Assembly (NCBI GenBank): GCA_965222015.1 | Contig: CBDCTL010000023.1 | Span: 1 to 64,000, forward strand | Source of the DNA: JANQPX01 sp965222015 | GTDB taxonomy: Bacteria; Pseudomonadota; Alphaproteobacteria; Geminicoccales; Geminicoccaceae | DNA: 64,000 nucleotides | Direction of reading: 5' to 3' | Shown here: piece by piece, positions 1 to 7,553 of the stretch | Layout of the letters: every line of letters begins with the position of its first letter | Position numbering within the stretch: position 1 is the first letter of the stretch | Notes under the pieces: generated by a model | Told to the model about the DNA's origin: nothing | Databases searched by the model: none | What the model saw: only the letters and a program-made list of their open reading frames with translations | Made by a program: the position numbers and the translations under genes

Positions 1-396
1 GAGCAGCGCACTGGTATGGTCGGGATTCTGCGCGAGCGCCCTGCGATAGGCGCCGGCGGCCTGATCGTAGGCGCCGAAATCGCCGAGCGACCGGCCGAGC
101 CGGACCAGAACCTCCGGGTTCTCGGACTGGGCGGCGGCGCGCTGATACATGGCGATCGCGGTCTTGAGCTCGCCGCGCTCGCGCAGGCCGTCGCCGAGCC
201 GGATCAGGGAGTCGATATCCTGCGTCGAGGCCGACGCCGGCTCGGCCTGCTGCGGCTCCTCATACGCCGCCATCTGCGGGCTTTTGAGACCGCAGGCACC
301 GAGGCCCACCGTCATCAGGGCACAGACGGCGAGCGCCTGGATCGGCCGCGCCGTCGTCCTGCACAGTCCTGCTTCGAATATCGCAGCGTTCGTCAT
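1..396 (-). CDS. TPR lipoprotein, partial (C-terminus beyond the window)
   Basis: The first 132 residues are visible and the reading frame runs off the left edge. The N-terminus is a hydrophobic signal ending in a lipobox (VGLGAC), so the protein should be lipidated and exported. From about residue 60 it shows tetratricopeptide-like repeats (for example MYQRAAAQSENPEVLVRLGRS). The ATG at 396 follows a GGGGA-type ribosome site. It lies 54 bp downstream of sctV on the same strand, so it is probably the distal gene of that T3SS operon. A pilotin-like or assembly role for the secretion channel is possible but is inference from position only. TadD-like pilus lipoproteins have similar architecture. 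Confidence 0.75.
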   Translation of the reverse strand, partial: MTNAAIFEAGLCRTTARPIQALAVCALMTVGLGACGLKSPQMAAYEEPQQAEPASASTQDIDSLIRLGDGLRERGELKTAIAMYQRAAAQSENPEVLVRLGRSLGDFGAYDQAAGAYRRALAQNPDHTSALL

Positions 397-450
397 CGAC
401 TTAGTATCCCCGCCATCTTTGCCTTCGTTTTCATCGTTCGGTCTTTTGCT

Positions 451-2607
451 TCAATCGGCTGCATCCGCGTCCGCAGCGTTCCGGCCACCGGCCTCGAGCC
501 TTTTCACCGGCGCACCGACCTTGCCTCGCCGCATGGTCTCCATGCGAATGGTCACCACGGGCTGCACGGTGAATTCCGGCGCCAGGTCCTGAAAGGACAG
601 GACCGGCACGTGGATGTTGTTCTTGACCAGGAGCGAGCGCAGGAAGCGGCGTACGTCGAGGGAGGTCAGGACCACCGGCCGGACCTTGTCGGCGGCGAGG
701 CGCTCGGCATGCTGGTGGAAGGTGCTCAGCAGCCGGGCGCCGTCGTCCTCGGACAGCGCCAGATAGCCGCCGACGGAGGTCTGGCGAATGGCCTGGCGCA
801 GCACCTGCTCGACCTCACGCTCGAGCAGAAAGGCGTGCAGCACCTTTTGCGGATCGGCGTAGCTGTGGCAGATCTGGCGCTTGAGCGCGGATCGGACATA
901 TTCGGCGAGCAGGACCACGTCCTGCTCCTTGCTGCCCCATTCGATCAGCGCCTCCAACACGATCCGCAGATTGCGGATCGGCACGCCCTCGTCGAGGAGG
1001 CGGCGGAAGATGTCCGCCATCTTCTGCACCGGCACGACCTTCTGCGCCTCACGCACCAGATCGCCGTAGGCGGCGTCGGCGTTGGCCAGGATCGCGTGGG
1101 TCTCCTGAACGCCGATGAACTCGGAGGCGTAGCGGGTCAGCGCGTGGCGGACGCAGGCGATCAGACATTCGACCGTGTCCATGTAGCCGATGCCGGCCTC
1201 GTCCAGGGTCGGCCTGTGCCGATCCTCGATCCAGATCGTCTCGGTTCGGTCGAGGAACGGCCCGCCGGCCTCGCCCGGCACGTCGGCCAGTTCGAGGTGA
1301 TCGGGCTCGTCGCGGAGCAGGAGCCTGTTCATGCGCAGCCCGCCCTCCTCCATCGGCAAGTCGTCGAGCTTGAACTGGTAGCGGCCCGACGCCAGCCTTT
1401 CGTCCGGGCGAAACGCGATCTGCGGAAAGGGCAGGCCGAGCTGGTCGTAGAGGGATTTTCTGAGCTTCTGCAGACGCGCGTCGAAGCCGGCGCTCGCTGC
1501 GAGCTCGAAGAGGTCCGGCGACAGGCCGAGCCCGACCACGTCCTGGCCGGGCAGCGCCGCCGGGCTGTCGTCGGCGAGCCTGGCCTCCTCGGCGAGCCGG
1601 GCATTCTCGGCCTCCTCCTCGCTTCGCCTCTTGTCGCGGATGTAGAAGAAGACGCCGGTGCCGCCGAGGATCGCGGCGATCGTCCAGAAGATCGCCGTCG
1701 GGAAGCCGGGCACGAGGCCGAGGCCGAACAGCACGATCGCCGCGAGGCGAAGAGTGCGCGCATTGTGCACCAGCTGGCTCGCGATGTCGCTGCCGAGGTT
1801 GGTGGTCTGCTCGGTGGTCACGCGGGTGACGATGATGCCGGCGGTGATCGACATGAACAGTGCGGGGATCTGGGCGACCAGGCCGTCGCCGACGGTCAGG
1901 AGCGAATAGACCTGGAGCGCCTGGCTCATCGACATGTCGTGCTGCAGCGTGCCGACCATGACGCCGCCGAGCAGGTTGACCGCGATAATCACCAGGCCGG
2001 CGATGGCGTCGCCCTTGACGAACTTCATGGCGCCGTCCATGGCGCCGTAGAGCTGGCTTTCCTTCTGCAGCAGCTGCCGGCGGCGCTTGGCCTCGGCCTG
2101 ATCGATGTCGCCGTTTCTGAGATCGGCGTCGATGCTCATCTGGCGTCCGGGCAGCGCGTCCAGGGTGAAGCGCGCGCTCACCTCGGCGACGCGCTCCGAG
2201 CCCTTGGTGATCACCACGAACTGCACCACCGTGATGATCAGGAACACCACGAGGCCGACGATCAGATTGCCGGAAATCACGAATTCGCCGAAGGTCTCGA
2301 CGATCCTGCCGGCGTCCGCCTGCACCAGGATCAGGCGGGTGGTGCTGATCGAAAGCGACAGGCGAAAGACGGTCGAGATCAGGATCACCGACGGCAGGGT
2401 CGAGAACTCGACCGGATCCCGAAGATAGATGCCGACCATCATCAGCAGCACGGTCAGCGCCATGTTGGTGGCCAGCAGGGTGTCGATCAGCACCGTCGGC
2501 AAGGGCAGGATCATCATGATGATGGTCATCACCATGAGGAACACCAGGATCAGATCCTGACGCGCGCTCAGTCTGGTCAGCCAGTCCTTCAGCGCCGGCG
2601 GCATCAT
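451..2607 (-). CDS. sctV: SctV, T3SS inner-membrane export gate
   Basis: A 718-residue protein of the LcrD/InvA/FlhA family, which forms the nonameric export gate of type III secretion. The N-terminal half (about residues 15-325) has multiple membrane segments and contains the family signature RFTLDALPGRQMSIDADL at 146-163. The C-terminal half (about 360-718) is the cytoplasmic substrate and chaperone docking domain. Length is normal for the family. Its ATG overlaps the stop of sctY (ATGA), which indicates translational coupling. The order sctX-sctY-sctV matches Yersinia yscX-yscY-lcrD. The flagellar paralogue FlhA is excluded by the surrounding genes. Confidence 0.97.
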   Translation of the reverse strand: MMPPALKDWLTRLSARQDLILVFLMVMTIIMMILPLPTVLIDTLLATNMALTVLLMMVGIYLRDPVEFSTLPSVILISTVFRLSLSISTTRLILVQADAGRIVETFGEFVISGNLIVGLVVFLIITVVQFVVITKGSERVAEVSARFTLDALPGRQMSIDADLRNGDIDQAEAKRRRQLLQKESQLYGAMDGAMKFVKGDAIAGLVIIAVNLLGGVMVGTLQHDMSMSQALQVYSLLTVGDGLVAQIPALFMSITAGIIVTRVTTEQTTNLGSDIASQLVHNARTLRLAAIVLFGLGLVPGFPTAIFWTIAAILGGTGVFFYIRDKRRSEEEAENARLAEEARLADDSPAALPGQDVVGLGLSPDLFELAASAGFDARLQKLRKSLYDQLGLPFPQIAFRPDERLASGRYQFKLDDLPMEEGGLRMNRLLLRDEPDHLELADVPGEAGGPFLDRTETIWIEDRHRPTLDEAGIGYMDTVECLIACVRHALTRYASEFIGVQETHAILANADAAYGDLVREAQKVVPVQKMADIFRRLLDEGVPIRNLRIVLEALIEWGSKEQDVVLLAEYVRSALKRQICHSYADPQKVLHAFLLEREVEQVLRQAIRQTSVGGYLALSEDDGARLLSTFHQHAERLAADKVRPVVLTSLDVRRFLRSLLVKNNIHVPVLSFQDLAPEFTVQPVVTIRMETMRRGKVGAPVKRLEAGGRNAADADAAD

Positions 2608-3095
2608 TTCACCCTCACCTCCCCGGCGGCCGGCTCACTCGGCAGGGGCGAAGTTCGGCGCGCTGCGATCAGGGTGTCGGCACCGGACGCGGTCTCGGGC
2701 TCGTCGCCGTCCACGCCGACGTCGAAGGCGACGTCGGCGATCGGGCCGGGCGCGCTTCGTCTCGCCTCGACGAACTGACGGAACACCGCCCTCGCCTCGA
2801 CGCGGCGGCCGGCATGGAGAAGGGCGCGTGCCTTCAGGAGCGCACGCATGCGATCGGCCCCGGGCGCGAAGTCCGACCGTTCCAGCCGTTCGATGATCTC
2901 CAGCGCCTCGTTGGGCGCGTCATTGGCGACGAAGGCGTAGGCGAGGAGGCGCAGGAGGCCGATGTCGTCGGGGGCCGAGCGCGCCGCCAGCAGCGCCAGG
3001 GTCAGCGCCCGCCGGTTCTGGCCGTGGCGCAGATACAGATAGGCCAGCGCCTGCAGAAGGTCCTGCTGCTCGCCCGTCATGCCGACCGCGCTCAA
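2604..3095 (-). CDS. sctY: SctY, YscY-like TPR chaperone
   Basis: A 163-residue protein. In Yersinia YscY binds YscX and the export gate and is needed for secretion of early substrates. The stretch MTGEQQDLLQALAYLYLRHG followed by TPR-like helices aligns by eye with the start of YscY (two short helical repeats, about residues 5-110). The C-terminal 50 residues are extra compared with the roughly 114-residue YscY and look low-complexity. The frame opens at a TTG overlapping the sctX stop; the ATG at 3080 is an equally plausible start. Overlaps sctX upstream and sctV downstream, so all three are coupled. Assigned from synteny plus weak sequence similarity. Confidence 0.8.
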   Translation of the reverse strand: MSAVGMTGEQQDLLQALAYLYLRHGQNRRALTLALLAARSAPDDIGLLRLLAYAFVANDAPNEALEIIERLERSDFAPGADRMRALLKARALLHAGRRVEARAVFRQFVEARRSAPGPIADVAFDVGVDGDEPETASGADTLIAARRTSPLPSEPAAGEVRVK

Positions 3096-3472
3096 CTGTC
3101 GACCAGACTGTTGAGATAGTGCCAGAGAAGCCGGTGCTTCCTGACTTCGTGGCGGAGCACCAGCGCGCCCCAGCGGTCGATCTGATCGCCGGCGTCCTCG
3201 GGCTCGCCCAGCTGCTCGGAGAGATCTTCGAGCAGGTCGAGATAACGGCTGCCTTCGAACAGCGTCGGGTTGCGCATCTCGGGCATGATGAACTCGAAGA
3301 TCTCGTCCGCCAGCCCCTCGCTGCTCGCCTTCCCTTCCTCGACCGGCGACGGGTCACGCCAGACGGCGCTGAAACGTTCAAGCTGCGGCCGGCTGACCTC
3401 CGCCTGCGTGCTGCGTCCCACACGCTCCAGCGCCTGGTCCAGTCGGACGGAGCCGGTTGCTAATGTCGACAT
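3092..3472 (-). CDS. sctX: SctX, YscX-like early T3SS export component
   Basis: A 126-residue protein matching YscX in length (about 122), in position just before sctY and sctV, and in its ending: RLLWHYLNSLVDS resembles the YscX C-terminus, which is essential in Yersinia. The centre has a helical acidic region (YLDLLEDLSEQLGE). YscX and YscY form a heterodimer specific to Ysc-family systems, and YscX is itself secreted. The ATG at 3472 follows a clear AGAGGAAG ribosome site. The overall similarity is low, so the call relies on the combination of size, order and C-terminal pattern. Confidence 0.72.
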   Translation of the reverse strand: MSTLATGSVRLDQALERVGRSTQAEVSRPQLERFSAVWRDPSPVEEGKASSEGLADEIFEFIMPEMRNPTLFEGSRYLDLLEDLSEQLGEPEDAGDQIDRWGALVLRHEVRKHRLLWHYLNSLVDS

Positions 3473-3529
3473 GAGCTTCCTCTCTGCCGCGTTGAAGCCC
3501 AGCCGACCCGGAAGGCATCGCGCGCCGGA

Positions 3530-4483
3530 TCACAATGTGAGCGAAAAAAATGTATCACCGCGTTTGAAGACGATTTCATCGGATTGGATCATTTCGATCA
3601 TCCAGCCGTCGCCGATCGCAGCGCCTTCGTGGAAGCGACGCCCGCCAGCCATCACATAGGGGCGCTCGCCGGACCAGATCGCCTCGATGGCGAGCTTCGG
3701 CGGCTCCTCCTTCTCGGCCTCCCGCACGTCGGCGACCATGATGAAGCGATGGCCGAACGCGCCGTCGAACCACATGCGCACCTCCCGCCAGTCGGCCATG
3801 CGCTCGGGCTCCGCGGCGCCCTGAACCTGAAGGCGATCGCCGGCAGCGATCACCTCGACGCCGGTGAGCGACGCGGATGCAAGCCGCGCGCGCAACTCGG
3901 CCGCCGCCTGGTCCAGCGTGACCGCCGGCGGCGGCGCGGATGCCCCGGTTTTGGATGCGGCAAGCGGGCCGTTCGCCTGGTTCCGCGCGGCGTCGGCGGA
4001 CATCGCCGCCGCCATCACCGGTTCCTGCCGGTCCAGTGAAACCGCCGGCCCACCGGAATCGCCGCCGAAAAACGAGCCGGCCATCTGCACGCCGATCACG
4101 GCGAGCGCTACCGCACCGGCTGCGAGCGCCATCATGCGCACGCGCTTTTTCATGCGGACCGAGTCCTGCGGCGCGGACATTCTCAATCGGATGTCGCCGA
4201 TGGTGAAGGATACGGGAAGCGCCAGATGGCGTTCGCCGCCGGGTTCGAGCGCCACGCTCTCGCCGTCGACCGCGATCGAGCCCTGAACCGGCTCCAGGCG
4301 CAGCGCCTGGCGGTCGAGTTCAAGGATCACGTGGATCGATGCGACCCCGGGATCGGCGAGGACGATGTCGGCTTCGAATTCGCTGCCAAGCGTGTAGATA
4401 CCGGACGCGAGCCGCTGCACCGAGCCCGCATGGAGACCGGTCTCGACGACGAGCGTGAAGGCTTTATCCGATGCGGCACTCAC
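3530..4483 (-). CDS. sctD: SctD, T3SS inner-membrane ring protein
   Basis: A 317-residue protein with the SctD architecture: an N-terminal FHA-like cytoplasmic domain (about 8-105, including the TLGSEFEADIVLADPGVASIH pattern split around residues 31-51), a single membrane segment at about 117-137, and a periplasmic part with a BON-like region from about 175. It forms the outer of the two inner-membrane rings together with SctJ. It is shorter than YscD (about 420 residues), so one or two periplasmic ring domains are probably missing. The start is a GTG at 4483 with GAGG upstream. It sits between the 57-residue gene and sctX. Confidence 0.9.
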   Translation of the reverse strand: MSAASDKAFTLVVETGLHAGSVQRLASGIYTLGSEFEADIVLADPGVASIHVILELDRQALRLEPVQGSIAVDGESVALEPGGERHLALPVSFTIGDIRLRMSAPQDSVRMKKRVRMMALAAGAVALAVIGVQMAGSFFGGDSGGPAVSLDRQEPVMAAAMSADAARNQANGPLAASKTGASAPPPAVTLDQAAAELRARLASASLTGVEVIAAGDRLQVQGAAEPERMADWREVRMWFDGAFGHRFIMVADVREAEKEEPPKLAIEAIWSGERPYVMAGGRRFHEGAAIGDGWMIEMIQSDEIVFKRGDTFFSLTL

Positions 4484-4595
4484 GTGGCAAAACCTCGCAC
4501 CATGACGTCAAGGTGATGGAGGCCAAGGCTGAAACACGCCGGGCGGAAGAAAGTCCGGCGCCCGAAGGCGCCGGACCGCACGTCCTGAACGAACG

Positions 4596-4769
4596 TCAGA
4601 TCTTCGGCTTTTCCTTGCTGGCCGCGATCCGGGTGTTGCCCTCGACGCTGGCCTTGGTGATCGCCTTCTGATCCTCGGCCGCCTGGTCGAAGATGCCCTG
4701 CAGAAACTGAAAGTCGGCGCCACCGACGCCACCCCCGCCGCCGCCGGCTCCACCTGCTGGTTCTGGCAT
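4596..4769 (-). CDS. 57-residue glycine-rich T3SS-linked protein, possible needle or pilin
   Basis: A very short gene with an excellent ribosome site (GGAAAGGAG seven bases before ATG 4769). The N-terminus is a flexible Gly-rich stretch (GGAGGGGGGVGG, residues 6-17), followed by one amphipathic helix (ADFQFLQGIFDQAAEDQKA, 18-36) and a polar, Lys-rich end. It lies directly after sctE, the place where Yersinia has the needle gene yscF. It is much shorter than YscF (87 residues) and I cannot align it with needle proteins. Needle, pilus subunit, inner-rod helper or small chaperone client are all possible. The ribosome site and operon position are the evidence that it is real. Confidence 0.7.
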   Translation of the reverse strand: MPEPAGGAGGGGGGVGGADFQFLQGIFDQAAEDQKAITKASVEGNTRIAASKEKPKI

Positions 4770-4771
4770 AA

Positions 4772-5011
4772 CTAACTCCTTTCCTGCTGTGCATGCCAAA
4801 GTGCTGGCAATAAACCCAAGCTTGCGGCGAAGGCCTCCAACAAGACATTCAGGCGTCTGGCCTCATCCGGGGAAACGCCCTGGTCCAATCGCGCCCGGCA
4901 CCGCTCTGCCTCGTCGACCAAAGTCTTCTGCAGCGTTCGAACACGGTCTCCCCCCATGTCCTCCGCCAAGACCCGGTCGAGCTCGACGATGGTAAAAGGC
5001 TCGTTCGGCAA
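4772..5011 (-). CDS. sctE: SctE (YscE-type needle co-chaperone)
   Basis: A 79-residue helical protein. YscE together with the TPR protein YscG holds the needle subunit YscF soluble before export. The region LQKTLVDEAERCRARLDQGVS plus the following LNVLLEAFAASLGLL gives two amphipathic helices with the spacing of YscE and the PF08988 family. The start is a TTG at 5011 preceded by GAGGTGG. It is the first gene of the leftward arm and faces the secretin fragment across the divergent control region. Its presumed partner, sctG, heads the opposite arm. Note that the name SctE is also used for a translocator in some schemes; here it means YscE. Confidence 0.75.
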   Translation of the reverse strand: MPNEPFTIVELDRVLAEDMGGDRVRTLQKTLVDEAERCRARLDQGVSPDEARRLNVLLEAFAASLGLLPALWHAQQERS

Positions 5012-5354
5012 GGCACCACCTCGTCAATCGTTTGAGAACAGGCCATCAGTCTGGAGGCCGCCTTCAATCGCACCCTTGGAAACGCGCCGATCGAATACAT
5101 AGAAGCCCGGGGCCGTCAAGCAATTCGTCGAGATTTTCTTCAACAATAAACCACCAGTTTACAAACGTCACAATTATGCACTTTGAAACTGCAAAGCGTT
5201 CAATATTCAATTGCGTTTCACTTACCTCGTTCAATTAAAGAACTAGTCGTTTTCTATTGCACCCACTTTGCGCTTCGGGTAGCTTCCGGACCAGCGGTTT
5301 GATTGACTTTCGGCTCGATCCGAACGGATATTCAATCATCGAGGACGTCTTGAC
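5012..5354. promoter_or_regulatory. Divergent T3SS control region
   Basis: A 343-bp gene-free region between the leftward sctE arm and the rightward secretin arm. It is distinctly AT-rich between about 5110 and 5340, unlike its surroundings. The octamer CGTTCAAT occurs at 5197-5204 and 5228-5235, 31 bp apart (about three helical turns), and further TTCAAT hexamers occur near 5206 and 5331. These are candidate activator sites for both arms. I see no convincing match to a HrpL (GGAACC/CCAC) or rhizobial tts box. That it carries both promoters is inferred from gene orientation. Confidence 0.6.
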
Positions 5355-5936
5355 GTGAACCTGCAGCGGAGAATTTCTCCACCCATCGCGGCACTCTGTC
5401 TGACCATCGCGGTCGGCACGCCTGATGCTGTGCACGCCGAGGGCCGCACCGCATGGATGACGGAAGTCTATCCCTATTCCGTCATCGATCAGGCTCTGCC
5501 GGACGTGTTGCGAGAGTTCGGGCTCAATCTCGGCATGACTGTCGATGTCGGCGACGGCGTGCGCGGTCGGGTTCGGCACTACGATCACGAGGGCGAAGCG
5601 GTCGAGTTTCTCCAATATCTGGCGGACGAGCATGGGCTCGACTGGGTGCAGGACGCGGGCAGAATCTACGTTTCGGCGAGAGACAGGCGTGTGGATCGGT
5701 CCTGGTCGGGCGATCATGGCGTGCATGAGGCGGTGCGCACGGCACTTCGCGACTCGGGCGTCGGAGATCCGCGTTTTCCCGTCGGCTTCGACGCCGATCG
5801 CGGCGAGCTTCGGCTGTCCGCGCCGTCTCGGTACATGACCCTCGCCGCGCCGGTGATCGACCGCCTGCTGGCGCCCAAGGCGGCTCGCGCGGTGAACGTG
5901 ATCTATGGCCGGTCCGGCGGCGGCGACGGGTCGTGA
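5355..5936 (+). CDS. sctC1: SctC N-terminal half (RhcC1-like split secretin)
   Basis: A 193-residue exported protein with a signal peptide (cleavage near AVHA-EG, about residue 29). It then has the T3SS secretin N0 domain: MTEVYPYSVIDQALPDVLRE at 35-54, and further N0/N1-type strands to about residue 185. A full SctC is about 550-700 residues. Here the frame ends cleanly with TGA before the secretin barrel, and no barrel follows in any frame. Rhizobial T3SSs split this protein into RhcC1 and RhcC2, which is the closest known parallel. The GTG start at 5355 follows GAGGA. It is the first gene of the rightward arm. Confidence 0.82.
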   Translation: MNLQRRISPPIAALCLTIAVGTPDAVHAEGRTAWMTEVYPYSVIDQALPDVLREFGLNLGMTVDVGDGVRGRVRHYDHEGEAVEFLQYLADEHGLDWVQDAGRIYVSARDRRVDRSWSGDHGVHEAVRTALRDSGVGDPRFPVGFDADRGELRLSAPSRYMTLAAPVIDRLLAPKAARAVNVIYGRSGGGDGS

Positions 5937-5952
5937 AGGTGGAGTGACCGAT

Positions 5953-6411
5953 TTGACGAGCATGGCCGAGGCCGAGCCGCTTTCCGAAGTCCCTGTCGAC
6001 GTTCCCCTCGAGGTGAACGAACAGGTGCTGACCCTGATGGCCGAGATCGGTCTTTCCGCCGCCCTTCGCGGCTGCGGCGAGGCGGCGAGGCCGATCTTCG
6101 ACGCGCTGTCGCTGCTCAAGCCGGAAAACCCGCTCGCCGCCGTCGGACGGGCGCTCGGTCAGATTTCGGAAGGTCGGCATGAGGACGCGATCGCCGGCTT
6201 GCGTGCATCCGGCGCCAATGATGCCGGCAGCGCCGACGAGCTGCGCGCGATCATGCTGCTCGCTTTGTGCCTGGCCGGGCATCAGACGGATGCGGCGCTT
6301 TTGTGCCGTCAACTCCTGAACGGCGGCGGCGGCCCCAGCCGACAGATCGCGCTTCGCCTGAAGCCTCTGATCGACGCGGGTCTGCCGACCCCGGCGGGCG
6401 GCGGCGGATGA
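5953..6411 (+). CDS. sctG: SctG, YscG/PscG-like TPR needle chaperone
   Basis: About 152 residues. In Yersinia and Pseudomonas, YscG/PscG is a TPR protein that cups the needle subunit with YscE. Here LEVNEQVLTLMAEIGLSAAL and the following GRALGQISEGRHEDAIAGL regions form the expected antiparallel helix repeats (about 15-105), and the C-terminus is Gly-rich. I place the start at TTG 5953, eight bases after GGTGGAG; GTG 5944 or ATG 5962 are alternatives. It follows the secretin fragment by 16 bp. HrpB1/HrpK-type proteins are a related alternative name. Confidence 0.72.
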   Translation: MTSMAEAEPLSEVPVDVPLEVNEQVLTLMAEIGLSAALRGCGEAARPIFDALSLLKPENPLAAVGRALGQISEGRHEDAIAGLRASGANDAGSADELRAIMLLALCLAGHQTDAALLCRQLLNGGGGPSRQIALRLKPLIDAGLPTPAGGGG

Positions 6412-6483
6412 AATCTACGAGACCAAGCGTTCATGCCCCTGGTGACCGCCAGCGAGCATGAACCGTAACCGGAGGAGAGACAG

Positions 6484-6663
6484 ATGGTGGAGTCAGTGAA
6501 CGGAACGCAGGCGCCTGCGACGCAGCAGACCAGCGGCCTGAGCGCCGAGCAGAACCAGATCGTCAATCAGGCGGTTGGTCAGCTCGCCGCCGGTTTCCTC
6601 ATGCTGATGCACGGCGAGCAGAAGAAAATGCTGAACGAGACGGCGGCCGAGATCAACAAGTAG
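6484..6663 (+). CDS. 59-residue T3SS-linked protein, possible needle or pilus subunit
   Basis: A short gene with a strong ribosome site (CGGAGGAGAGACAG just before ATG 6484). The N-terminal 20 residues are polar (Gln, Thr, Asn). Residues about 23-58 form one long amphipathic helix (NQIVNQAVGQLAAGFLMLMH, then a Lys/Glu/Asn end). Its size resembles rhizobial NopA-type pilins (60-70 residues) and the C-terminal helix of needle subunits. It follows sctG, whose Yersinia counterpart binds the needle. I cannot align it with SctF, so the assignment is inference from context. The 57-residue gene at 4596 is the competing candidate. Confidence 0.7.
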   Translation: MVESVNGTQAPATQQTSGLSAEQNQIVNQAVGQLAAGFLMLMHGEQKKMLNETAAEINK

Positions 6664-6799
6664 AGAACGGTCGCAAGTCGCGGGCGGTTCGGCCGGTGCG
6701 AGATTTTCTCCCGATCGGGACCGGCCGCACCGCCCCGAGGGCTGCTTCCTTCGAGCCCGAACGAGAGTGTAGATCGAAGAGGTGAACTGAAGAAGCGAC

Positions 6800-7081
6800 A
6801 TGGCGGGAGGAACCACCATCGAGACCAGACGCGGGATGCGGATGCCGGGTGACGGCGTCGCGCTGCTGCGTGCCGGCAGATGGGCCGCGTTCCTCCGGAG
6901 CGCACTGGCCGGCACCCGGCTTCTGAGCCGGGCGGTGCGTTCGTTGTCCAGACGAGTCCTGTCCAGATTCGTTTCCCGCGCGAAGATTTTTTCTAGTTTC
7001 CTCCTGCTGAAACCCACGCAGGCGTTGATGCTCGCGGGCATCCGCTCTGCAGGCGCAGGCGGCGGCGGACCGGGGCACTGA
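6800..7081 (+). CDS. Possible 93-residue basic hypothetical protein
   Basis: An open frame of 93 residues, very arginine-rich with hydrophobic stretches (LLRAGRWAAFLRSALAGTR, then SSFLLLKPTQALMLAG). It has only a weak ribosome site (GAAG about eight bases before ATG 6800). I do not recognise it. It occupies the place where Yersinia has yscH (yopR), but it does not resemble YscH. Codon third positions are GC-rich in the first half and less so in the second. It could be a T3SS accessory protein or a chance frame; the absence of a good competing frame is the main argument for it. Confidence 0.35.
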   Translation: MAGGTTIETRRGMRMPGDGVALLRAGRWAAFLRSALAGTRLLSRAVRSLSRRVLSRFVSRAKIFSSFLLLKPTQALMLAGIRSAGAGGGGPGH

Positions 7082-7553
7082 CCCCGAGACGGCATGTCGG
7101 GCCGCCAATGGCGGCCTTGCACGGCCCTTCGAATTCGCCCGTTCATCCCCATCAAGCGAAAAGGACCTTCGCGCAGACGTTCGGACGTCGTCTCCCAAGA
7201 TCGTTCATGCCGCCAGAGCGGTTCCCTCCAATCGCGGCGGGCTCTCCACGAACGATCGACGCCCGACATGGATGCCAAGACGACCCGAAGCGTATCCGTT
7301 GCCACGACAATCCCTCCATCCCTCCAGTCGTGGTCATCGAAACGCCGAACGGCAGAGCTAGGCGAACCCAGCGCGAAGACCGGCTTGAGAACGTCAGCGG
7401 ACATGGTGGCCGACACGCCGGACATGCCGTCTCGCTCCCAGTTTTTTGCCGTTACATCGATCCAAACGCCCGCCACACCGATACAGACGATCCGACCCCG
7501 CAGAACAACGCCTCAGTCGACTGAAAATCAGAGCTCGGGAGGAGCCGCTCACG
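7082..7553. other. Gene-free stretch inside the T3SS operon
   Basis: About 470 bp between the doubtful 93-residue frame and sctI with no frame I would accept: open frames exist on both strands but have no family pattern or ribosome site. It contains a 14-bp inverted repeat, CGAGACGGCATGTC at 7085-7098 and its complement at 7421-7434, separated by 322 bp. This could be a degraded insertion, an operon-internal control region or remnants of a lost gene. Confidence 0.5.

Noticed and set aside
16..2778. A very long plus-strand open frame (over 900 codons) opposite sctV
   Set aside because: It is the antisense shadow of sctV and sctY in high-GC DNA; its sequence has no family pattern.
5012..5354. 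HrpL box or rhizobial tts box in the T3SS control region
   Set aside because: No GGAACC plus CCAC pair and no convincing tts pattern is present.
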